From positions 1-6,069 of the forward strand of contig CAAGNL010000111.1 in assembly GCA_900771305.1 (NCBI GenBank): a stretch of DNA of 6,069 nt, in the 5' to 3' direction. Both the position numbers and the translations under genes were made by a program. Shown here one piece after another: positions 1-5,241 of this stretch. Position 1 is the first letter of the stretch, and every line of letters begins with the position of its first letter. The DNA is from Kiritimatiellia bacterium. GTDB taxonomy: Bacteria; Verrucomicrobiota; Kiritimatiellia; RFP12; UBA1067. Under the pieces are notes generated by a model. It worked only from the letters and a program-made list of their open reading frames with translations, had not been told where the DNA came from and ran no database searches.

Positions 1-229
1 CGCATACGAACGCCATGCGCCGCGCGTCTTTCGCGTAGCCGTGCCGGAACTCCACGACAGGCACGAGGCCGCCGCGTATGCTTTTGTTGAACCAGTTGTA
101 GACGCGATCCAGCCAATAGCCGGCGCGGCGATATTCGATCTTCTTTTCGCCAGACGCAATCATGTCGAACCACTTGCCCTTGAGGACGAGCGGAAGGATG
201 GCGCACTTGCTCCGTTTAAGCTTACGCAT
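1..229 (-). CDS. ASCH-domain (PUA-like fold) phage protein, 3' end cut off by the window edge
   Basis: Reading the reverse complement from an ATG at 229-227 gives 76 codons open to the window edge, so the C-terminus is missing. The start is MRKLKRSKCAILPLVLKG. Residues 13-34 contain PLVLKGKWFDMIASGEKKIEYR, broken here as PLVLKGKWFDM then IASGEKKIEYR. This is the typical N-terminal strand, helix and GEKxxEYR signature of small ASCH proteins from phages. A tryptophan follows at 39, and near residues 61-68 comes EFRHGYAK, matching the FRxGYxK segment seen in the same family. ASCH domains have a PUA-like fold and are thought to bind RNA or modified nucleotides; no substrate can be read here. The ATG overlaps the stop of the upstream gene by 8 bp, with a G-rich stretch (GGGGGTG) a few bases upstream, which suggests translational coupling. 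The family call is strong; the function is open. Confidence 0.85.
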   Translation of the reverse strand, partial: MRKLKRSKCAILPLVLKGKWFDMIASGEKKIEYRRAGYWLDRVYNWFNKSIRGGLVPVVEFRHGYAKDARRMAFVC

Positions 230-647
230 GGCGCACCCCCGCTATTTCGAGAAGCCACCTGTCGAACGTCAGCCTTACCGTGCCGTCGGCATCATGGCCC
301 TGCGGCGAGTCAGTCCAGTCGAACCACGCCGTATGCAGCATCTTGTGGTCGCCGTTGAACAGATCACAGTTCCTCGGTGGCGCGGCGAGCGCGGCGTTTA
401 CCGCCTCATGCGCTTTGCGTATGGACGGCTGAAACATTATCCTGCCGTCGAACATCCTTTTCACGATCAACAGCGCCTCGCGCATCGCCGCCGCGTTGCC
501 TTCAGATGTTCTCTCCTCTTTCAGCGCTTCCATTATCTTGTTCACGGTCTCGCCGCAGGCCTTGGCAAACTCGGTTCCGCCGTTGCATTGCGGCAACAGC
601 AAATCGCGTGCCGCCTCCAGTGCTTCTCGCATTGATGTGTTTTCCAT
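222..647 (-). CDS. Small phage accessory protein of unknown function (MREAL repeats plus RNCD segment)
   Basis: The product is 141 aa with no recognisable enzyme motif. It begins MENTSMREALEAARDLL. A second MREALLIVKRM occurs at residues 55-65, so two related helical units with the phage-common MREAL start sit in one protein, separated by a short acidic linker. Residues 90-97 read PPRNCDLF, and the C-terminus has a TFDRWLLEIAG segment. This PPRNCDxF...WL pattern is one I recall from many unnamed small phage proteins, usually after MREAL-type repeats. The start is supported by AAGGA six bases before the ATG, in the sequence ACGAAAGGACAATC. The TAA stop lies inside the start region of the ASCH gene. 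The protein is probably cytoplasmic, with no signal peptide or membrane segment. I assign no biochemical function. Confidence 0.8.
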   Translation of the reverse strand: MENTSMREALEAARDLLLPQCNGGTEFAKACGETVNKIMEALKEERTSEGNAAAMREALLIVKRMFDGRIMFQPSIRKAHEAVNAALAAPPRNCDLFNGDHKMLHTAWFDWTDSPQGHDADGTVRLTFDRWLLEIAGVRHA

Positions 648-680
648 GATTGTCCTTTCGTTTTGCCCATGCGGAGACGG

Positions 681-1100
681 CTACGACTTCGCACCTGGCG
701 CCAATTCCATTGCCGTGGCGACCGGCTGCATGACCTTCTGCGCCTCCGCAACGGCATCGAGACACTGGAACAGCCTCTCGTCTTCTCGGCAGGTGATTTT
801 CCTTTCGGTGCGCTTCGCCTGCTCTATCGCGCCCTCGACGGACAGAACGGGCTCCAGCGCCTTTTCAAGCTTCCGCACATAGTCGCCCGGCTGCACGCCC
901 GACGGCAGGTCAAGCATGTCCTCGGCGTCCTGGTCCGGCTTGAACATCCATTCGCGCATCTTCTCGACCGCCACGCCCAGAAGCCGCTCAAAAAGCGCCT
1001 TCCGCGCCGCGTCGTTCTCTGAGCACTTGCCACTCGGCTCCGGCCTGTAGTCGGTCTCGCAGCTCACCGACATTGCCCCAACTGTCAGCACCACCTTCAC
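681..1100 (-). CDS. Hypothetical protein, 139 aa, start probably GTG
   Basis: I do not recognise this protein. If it starts at the GTG at 1100-1098 it begins MKVVLTVGAMSVSCETDYRP and has 139 residues. The GTG shares four bases (GTGA) with the stop of the ParB-like gene, and an AAAGG lies nine bases upstream (GAAAGGCGGTGCGAA), inside that gene. An in-frame ATG at 1073 would give 130 aa but has no well-placed ribosome site, so I prefer GTG. Residues 30-60 and 75-135 look helical and charged, with scattered cysteines at 14, 26, 104 and 113 that do not form a clear metal motif. There is no membrane segment or known catalytic motif. The coupled overlap suggests co-expression with the ParB-like protein. 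Codon usage resembles its neighbours, which supports real coding. Confidence 0.7.
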   Translation of the reverse strand: MKVVLTVGAMSVSCETDYRPEPSGKCSENDAARKALFERLLGVAVEKMREWMFKPDQDAEDMLDLPSGVQPGDYVRKLEKALEPVLSVEGAIEQAKRTERKITCREDERLFQCLDAVAEAQKVMQPVATAMELAPGAKS

Positions 1101-2185
1101 TTCGCACCGCCTTTCGCCTGGAACTCCTTCGGGGTGCGCTTGTACTCCTCCTCGGTCTGCCACCCGCGCTCGTGGCACGCCTTGCACCCCGTTCCCTGGC
1201 ACATCCTGCACACGCAGTGCGGCTCGGCGGCGTTCACGAAGTTGTACGCGTTGTTGAGGTCTACAAGCGCGTCCTGGCGCACCGCCGCGAACGCCGGATC
1301 CTTCTCCTCGAACCCCTTGCGCAGGGCGACGCGCGCCTTGCTGATGCACGAGAGGATGTCCGCAAGCGTGCTCGGCTCGAACGCCTCCTGCATCTCGACC
1401 GGAATCTCCGTTCCGTACCTGTCCACGGGCACAACGGGGTGCTGCCGCTCAGGCTTCGTCGGCATCTTCAACCGCGTCTTTGATACAGTAGGACGGACCG
1501 GCTCGGAAGGGGTCTCGGCCACCTCTCGGCCCTCGCAGCTCTGCCCGGTGCACTTGAAACCGCCTCCCTGCATGTTCTCGTTCGTGCAGAACCCGTCCGC
1601 GTCCGTGTGTCGGCACCGTCCGACGCTCTCCTTCTTCGGAGCCGGACGGACGGGGTACGCCCTGCCGTTCGCGCCCACGAGGTGCGTGGGTCTCGTCGGC
1701 ATCTTCAACTGTATCTTTGACGCAGTAGGACGGCTCGGAGCCTTGGGCATTTCGGCCAGCTTACGCTGCACGAACCTCTCGCCCGTCGCCCTCGAGACCC
1801 CGCACCGCTCCGCGAGGTTCCCGCCCGTGGGCGTTCCTCCGAAGATCGCCTCGCGCCGCTCCCACACCATCGAGAGGAAGTGCTGCACGTCGGCCATCGT
1901 CGGCCGCTTGCCCTGCTTGTTGTTCGCCGTCCCGCCGAACACCACGGCGTCGTCCTCCGTGCCCTTGCGGACATCCGCGGATATCGCCGTCTTGCCGTTC
2001 GACTTCGCGGCCAGCACGCGGTGGAACCCGTCGGCCAGCCAGTACGTCTCGCCGTCAGTGAACACCGTCACGTCCGGGAACTGCGCGCCGTCTGCCATCG
2101 CCTCGGCGTATGTCCTTATCGTGTCCGCGTCCGTCCCCGCCCGCGTCTGCAAGGTCATGTCGAGATCAGCTATCTTGATTTTCAT
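1097..2185 (-). CDS. ParB-like nuclease/HTH protein with duplicated segment and two cysteine clusters
   Basis: The product is 362 aa. Residues 1-75 form a ParB/sulfiredoxin-like domain, with YWLADGFHRVLAA at 48-60 holding the DGxHR box. The following stretch (NNKQGKRPTMADVQHFLSMV, 88-107) and the helix-turn-helix-like AERCGVSRATGERFVQRKL (125-143) match the usual ParB-like layout, so DNA binding is likely. Further on are two copies of RPTxSKxxLKMPTxP at 152-166 and 231-245. Between them is a four-cysteine cluster (C191, C200, C212, C217). Near the end is a DnaJ-like CxxCxGTGCxxC cluster (C326, C329, C334, C337); both could bind zinc. The start was chosen at 2185 because AAAGG lies seven bases upstream. 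An in-frame ATG at 2227 would add 14 residues but lies in a hairpin loop without a good ribosome site. Probable role: DNA-binding regulator or replication accessory factor; true plasmid-type partitioning is not implied. Confidence 0.85.
   Translation of the reverse strand: MKIKIADLDMTLQTRAGTDADTIRTYAEAMADGAQFPDVTVFTDGETYWLADGFHRVLAAKSNGKTAISADVRKGTEDDAVVFGGTANNKQGKRPTMADVQHFLSMVWERREAIFGGTPTGGNLAERCGVSRATGERFVQRKLAEMPKAPSRPTASKIQLKMPTRPTHLVGANGRAYPVRPAPKKESVGRCRHTDADGFCTNENMQGGGFKCTGQSCEGREVAETPSEPVRPTVSKTRLKMPTKPERQHPVVPVDRYGTEIPVEMQEAFEPSTLADILSCISKARVALRKGFEEKDPAFAAVRQDALVDLNNAYNFVNAAEPHCVCRMCQGTGCKACHERGWQTEEEYKRTPKEFQAKGGAK
1457..1496. repeat. Direct repeat copy B inside the ParB-like gene
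   Basis: This 40-bp stretch matches 1694-1733 at 35 of 40 positions by direct counting. The copies start 237 bp apart, exactly 79 codons. It encodes the second RPTxSKxxLKMPT motif of the ParB-like protein (residues about 231-243). Confidence 0.85.
1694..1733. repeat. Direct repeat copy A inside the ParB-like gene
   Basis: This is the partner of 1457-1496, with five mismatches in 40 bp. It encodes the first RPTxSKxxLKMPT motif (residues about 152-164). The two copies read in the same frame, so this is an internal duplication within the gene. Confidence 0.85.
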
Positions 2186-2192
2186 GTCTCCG

Positions 2193-2197
2193 CCTTT
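2193..2197 (-). promoter_or_regulatory. Ribosome binding site deciding the ParB-like start
   Basis: The minus strand reads CGAAAGGCGGAGAC before the ATG at 2185. AAAGG is seven bases from the start, which favours this ATG over the in-frame ATG at 2227. Confidence 0.6.
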
Positions 2198-2209
2198 CGT
2201 CGTGAAGGT

Positions 2210-2246
2210 GCCCCGCCCCCGGCTCATGGCCAGCCGGCGACGGGGC
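2210..2246 (-). promoter_or_regulatory. Long GC-rich hairpin between the ssDNA-binding candidate and the ParB-like gene
   Basis: The arms are gccccgcccccggct (2210-2224) and agccggcgacggggc (2232-2246), pairing over 15 positions with one mismatch and one possible G-U pair, around a 7-base loop. It fills much of the only sizeable gap between these two genes. No U-run follows on the minus strand, so it does not look like a standard intrinsic terminator. It could be an RNA stability or processing element, an attenuator, or a protein-binding dyad. The structure is plain; its function is not. Confidence 0.55.
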
Positions 2247-2255
2247 GTGTGTGAA

Positions 2256-3122
2256 TCATCCGGCCATGCCGTCCTTGATCGTCTGGAACAGCCTCTGCAC
2301 GTCCGCCGCGTCGAACTCGTCTGGGTCTTTCCCCTGCGCAGCCGCGTCGAACAGGGCGAACCACTTCTCGTCGTGCTTCGCCCCCGAGTACGCCTCCCCC
2401 AGGAGCGAGCAGAAGTACGCGAACGCGCCGTCGCACGTCTTCTGGTACTCCGCCCACGGATCGGCCTTCGCCGGAGCGCCGCCAGCGGTGCTGGAAGGGG
2501 TCGCAGGGGCCGCCGCAGGGCGCGAGGGCGCAACACCACCCCCTGCCGCCGGAGCGGCCTGTGCGGGCTTGGGAGCGGCCTGCGCGGGCGTTCCCGTGCC
2601 CACCTTCTTCGGCGTCGCGGCGAACAGGGCCTTGGCCCTCGTCCCCCACTTCGCCATCATCGCCGCGCGGTCAGCGCTCGCCCCGTCGGGAACGTACGCC
2701 TTGCGCCCTCCCGACTTCGGGCGGTCCGGGTCGTGCACCCAGATCGTCTGGTTGCCCTGGCCGTCGGTCTGGAAATTCAGCTCGACCTCCCCGATCGCGG
2801 TCAGGTTCCCGAATGGAGTCCCGCTCGCGTCGGGGTTCTGGAACCACCAGAAGTCGTCGAGGCTCCGGGGCTGCCATCCCTTCGCCCACTCCTTCAGGCC
2901 ATCGATTGTCTTCTCGTTGAAGGCTCCGTCCGCGCTCGTCAGCCAGTGGCGCTTCCGCGCCTCCCAGTCGTAGCCGTTGTCCTTCTTGTACCACGCGCCC
3001 GTGTTCGGATCCTTGACCGCGAAGTTTACGTCGAGGATCAGCCGCCCGTCCTTCTCGTAGCAGCTCGCCGTCGTGGGACGGCCAGTGTAGGTGCCGTCGG
3101 GTATTCCGTAGCTGTATGCCAT
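2256..3122 (-). CDS. Probable phage ssDNA-binding protein (OB-fold-like N-domain, Ala/Pro linker)
   Basis: The product is 288 aa. Residues 1-145 look strand-rich: GTYTGRPTTASCYEKDGR at 10-27, LILDVNFAV at 28-36, then IGEVELNFQ at 110-118 and QTIWVHDP at 125-132. This resembles the layout of phage OB-fold ssDNA-binding proteins (DUF669-like or T7 gp2.5-like), although I cannot confirm the family. Residues about 174-220 form a low-complexity linker rich in Ala, Pro and Gly. Residues 221-288 are a compact, probably helical domain. The usual acidic tail of ssDNA-binding proteins is absent; the chain ends TIKDGMAG. The ribosome site is the strongest in the window, GAGGAGGG, overlapping the stop of the ATPase gene, with AGGAGG eight bases from the ATG. 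Position directly after a nuclease and a Sak4-like ATPase is the main support for the role. It could instead be an unrelated replication accessory protein. Confidence 0.65.
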   Translation of the reverse strand: MAYSYGIPDGTYTGRPTTASCYEKDGRLILDVNFAVKDPNTGAWYKKDNGYDWEARKRHWLTSADGAFNEKTIDGLKEWAKGWQPRSLDDFWWFQNPDASGTPFGNLTAIGEVELNFQTDGQGNQTIWVHDPDRPKSGGRKAYVPDGASADRAAMMAKWGTRAKALFAATPKKVGTGTPAQAAPKPAQAAPAAGGGVAPSRPAAAPATPSSTAGGAPAKADPWAEYQKTCDGAFAYFCSLLGEAYSGAKHDEKWFALFDAAAQGKDPDEFDAADVQRLFQTIKDGMAG

Positions 3123-3130
3123 CGTCTTTC

Positions 3131-3136
3131 CCTCCT
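3131..3136 (-). promoter_or_regulatory. Strong ribosome binding site overlapping the ATPase stop codon
   Basis: AGGAGG lies eight bases before the ATG at 3122 and its first base is shared with the ATPase TGA. It is the only near-perfect Shine-Dalgarno site seen here, and it suggests coupled, high expression of the ssDNA-binding candidate. Confidence 0.7.
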
Positions 3137-4020
3137 CACTTCACGATCTGCGACCAGTCGAACATCGCGCCGTCCGTCTCGTCCCAGTTCGGAACCTCGA
3201 ACGCGCATCCCTGCACCGTGCGGCTCTTGGCCATCATCGTGGCGATGCCGCCCGTGTAGAGCGTCCTCGTCATGCCGCCCTTGGCCTTTCCCTTCTCCAC
3301 GCTCACGTCCGCCGCGAGGTAGAGCAGGTGGTCGGTCTTTTCGAGGAACGTGGAGCGGCCCGGAGCCTTGCCCTTGTCGCCCTGCACGAGGCGCGGCTGG
3401 TTCTGCCAGTAGTCCGCGCCGTCCGCGTTCGTGAACCTCGTCGGCTCCGAGTGCGCGATTGCCAGCACGTTCGTCCCGCCGTCCACCAGCTCGTCGATCA
3501 GCGGGTAGATGGGAGAAAACTTGTCGAACACCAGCTGCGACCCCTTGCCGTACATCCACTGCTCCAGCGACTTGCGGATCGTGGCGCTGTCGCCCGGGAT
3601 CGACTCGATGCAGTTCTGCGCCGCCCACTCCTGGGCGCGCGTGAAGCTGTCGATCACGATGTTGTCGTAGCCCTTCACCGCGTCGGACGCGAGAAACGCC
3701 ATGAGGTCGTTCCACGCCGCCGCCGGCGCCTTCGGGTCGTACTTCAGGAACTTCGGCGCGATCCGCTCCGTCAGCCCCATCGCCTCCAGCTTCGGGCGGA
3801 TGATCTTCAGCGACCCCTCCAGGTCGATGAACAGCGTCCTGCCCGGAAGCATCGCGGCGAGCGTGGACTTTCCGGCGCCCCCAGTCCCATGCAGCCCGAT
3901 GAAGTGGCCGCGCCTGCAGTCGCCCCATCCGTCCACGGTCTGCTCCGTCTTCGGGGCAGGAGACGTCGTTGTCTTAGGCGCGGGAAATGCCGCCGCGCTC
4001 GGTCTCTTCGGAATAGCCAT
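3136..4020 (-). CDS. Sak4-like RecA-fold ATPase (phage AAA_24-type nucleotide-binding protein)
   Basis: The product is 294 aa. After a Pro/Thr/Lys-rich N-terminus comes a Walker A at residues 45-53, GTGGAGKST, preceded by FIGLH. RTLFIDLEGS follows at 61-70. A Walker B strand, NIVIDS, occupies 120-125. LAIAHSEPTRF at 186-196 fits the sensor region of RecA-fold phage ATPases. These features match the phage AAA_24 group, which includes Sak4-type recombination proteins known to cooperate with a ssDNA-binding protein in strand annealing. The start at 4020 is preceded by GAAAGG with nine bases of spacing; the longer open frame upstream (to 4263) overlaps the nuclease and is not needed. The gene sits 26 bp after the nuclease and 13 bp before the ssDNA-binding candidate, so the three are probably one transcript. 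ATPase assignment is firm; the recombination role is inferred from family and neighbours. Confidence 0.88.
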   Translation of the reverse strand: MAIPKRPSAAAFPAPKTTTSPAPKTEQTVDGWGDCRRGHFIGLHGTGGAGKSTLAAMLPGRTLFIDLEGSLKIIRPKLEAMGLTERIAPKFLKYDPKAPAAAWNDLMAFLASDAVKGYDNIVIDSFTRAQEWAAQNCIESIPGDSATIRKSLEQWMYGKGSQLVFDKFSPIYPLIDELVDGGTNVLAIAHSEPTRFTNADGADYWQNQPRLVQGDKGKAPGRSTFLEKTDHLLYLAADVSVEKGKAKGGMTRTLYTGGIATMMAKSRTVQGCAFEVPNWDETDGAMFDWSQIVK

Positions 4021-4029
4021 CTTGTGACA

Positions 4030-4034
4030 CCTTT
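4030..4034 (-). promoter_or_regulatory. Ribosome binding site deciding the ATPase start
   Basis: The minus strand reads AAACGAAAGGTGTCACAAG before the ATG at 4020. AAAGG is nine bases upstream, in the short gap after the nuclease stop. Confidence 0.6.
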
Positions 4035-4046
4035 CGTTTTTGTTGT

Positions 4047-5102
4047 TTACTCGCAAACCGCACCCTGCGGCTGCGAAAGTTCTTCGTGCTTCGCGATCCG
4101 GAAACCCTCCGGAACGCTGTTCTTGTCCACGTGGATGCGGTTGAGGCAGAAGCCCGCGAACGGGCAGCTCCGGCAGTTGTCTGGGTTGCACGCCCTCGGA
4201 TAGGCGTATTCGGGCCGCTCGCTCTTGCGCGCCTCGGCCGCGAAGTGAAGGAGCATCCGGCACACGCCCAGCCGCTCCCTCTGGAACTCTTCGAGCATGT
4301 CGAGCGTGATCGCCACCTCCCGCCGCGCGAAGTACCGCTCCGCCTCCGCGCTCATCGCGTCGAGAATGCGGGATCCGTACTCGTCAGGCGTCTCTGCGTG
4401 TCCGCTCACGCGCTCGCCCTTGGACGCGTCCGCAGTCTTCTTCGGCTGGCCGTCCCGCTTGATGCAGCGGTTGCCGTTCGCGTCGAGCACGATCGGCATG
4501 CCGTCCGCGTCGAGGTCGGGGATGTTCGCCTTCGGCTGGAGCTGCGGCTTGGGGATGACGTCGTTCACGCACACGGGGAGCTCGCCCGTGGCCTGGTACA
4601 CACACCCAGCGTAGGCGAGGAGCTGGATGTTGAACTTCAGGCGGTTCCAGTAGTCGGAAGTCTCGCCCACGTCGTCGCTCGTGGTCTTTCGCTCCCACAC
4701 CACCCTGCGCCCGTCCTTCAGCACGGCGAGGCCGTCCACCTTGCCGCGCTGCTCGAACGTCCGCGATCCGTCGATCGGATCGGTGAACTCGACCTCCGGC
4801 TCCATAGCCTGGCAGTCCCTGTCCTCGATCTCGCCATAGGTCTTGTCGTACGCTCCGAGGATGCCGAACACCTTGGCCGCCATCCATTCGTCGAGCGTCC
4901 CGCCAGTGAGCGCCGCCGCGTACTGCGCGCCGAAGTCAAGGCCCTTGGCCCGAGCCTCGCCGCCGTTGTGCACCGCCGTGCCAATCCGCAGGGCCTCTGA
5001 AGGGTTCGACTCCTTCAGCCCGAGGATGTTGTCGTAGTAGTAGCGCCGGGGGCACCGGAGCGCGCACGCCATGCTGCTGGCGGTCAATGTGAGCTTGTTC
5101 AT
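4047..5102 (-). CDS. Cas4/AddB-like PD-(D/E)XK nuclease with Fe-S cluster
   Basis: The product is 351 aa from MNKLTLTASSMACALRCPRR. Nuclease core residues are visible in order: H45 in IGTAVH, D123 in GKVDGLAVL, E137-x-K139 in VVWERKTTS, and Q160 in IQLLAYA. C17 near the N-terminus and C310, C313, C319 in NCRSCPFAGFC near the C-terminus form the one-plus-three cysteine pattern of Fe-S nucleases such as AddB and Cas4. C305 is an extra nearby cysteine. The family degrades or trims DNA ends. Residues about 185-245 form an Asp/Lys-rich insertion between the core and the Fe-S part. The frame is open up to 5267, but the extra 55 residues are arginine- and proline-rich and cross hairpins; AAGGA nine bases before the ATG at 5102 decides the start. 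No cas1 or cas2 gene is near, so CRISPR adaptation is not suggested; a phage recombination role fits the adjacent ATPase. Confidence 0.88.
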   Translation of the reverse strand: MNKLTLTASSMACALRCPRRYYYDNILGLKESNPSEALRIGTAVHNGGEARAKGLDFGAQYAAALTGGTLDEWMAAKVFGILGAYDKTYGEIEDRDCQAMEPEVEFTDPIDGSRTFEQRGKVDGLAVLKDGRRVVWERKTTSDDVGETSDYWNRLKFNIQLLAYAGCVYQATGELPVCVNDVIPKPQLQPKANIPDLDADGMPIVLDANGNRCIKRDGQPKKTADASKGERVSGHAETPDEYGSRILDAMSAEAERYFARREVAITLDMLEEFQRERLGVCRMLLHFAAEARKSERPEYAYPRACNPDNCRSCPFAGFCLNRIHVDKNSVPEGFRIAKHEELSQPQGAVCE

Positions 5103-5111
5103 CTGTTTTCG

Positions 5112-5116
5112 TCCTT
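5112..5116 (-). promoter_or_regulatory. Ribosome binding site deciding the nuclease start
   Basis: The minus strand reads AACGAAGGACGAAAACAG before the ATG at 5102, with AAGGA nine bases away. It rules against the longer open frame that begins near 5267. Confidence 0.65.
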
Positions 5117-5194
5117 CGTTTTCGTGGTTGTTTCGCTTCAAGAATCGCGCGTCTGCTGGGGCACTGGACGCGCACAGTGTAGCCAGTTTTATAT

Positions 5195-5206
5195 CCCCTT
5201 CTGGGG
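5195..5206 (-). repeat. Short hairpin next to the larger 5208-5228 hairpin
   Basis: The arms CCCC and GGGG flank TTCT on the plus strand. The stem is only four pairs, but it lies one base from the larger hairpin, and its extra Gs could compete with that stem. Confidence 0.35.
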
Positions 5207-5207
5207 G

Positions 5208-5228
5208 CCGGGGCGCAGCTCGCCCCGG
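5208..5228 (-). repeat. GC-rich perfect hairpin upstream of the nuclease
   Basis: The arms ccggggcg (5208-5215) and cgccccgg (5221-5228) pair perfectly over eight positions around a 5-base loop. On the minus strand no U-run follows directly, though an AT-rich ATATAAAA comes after the neighbouring short stem. It could be a leaky terminator or attenuator between the methyltransferase-like gene and the nuclease, or a protein-binding site. Confidence 0.5.
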
Positions 5229-5241
5229 GTAGCGGTGCTTC

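Noticed and set aside
1134..3434. 766-codon open frame on the plus strand
   Set aside because: It runs opposite to three well-supported minus-strand genes, its product is Arg/Pro/Ser-rich and has no known motif. Long antisense frames are common in GC-rich DNA.
4047..5102. CRISPR-associated Cas4
   Set aside because: The nuclease motifs fit Cas4-like proteins, but there is no repeat-spacer array and no cas1 or cas2 gene. Phages commonly carry such nucleases on their own.
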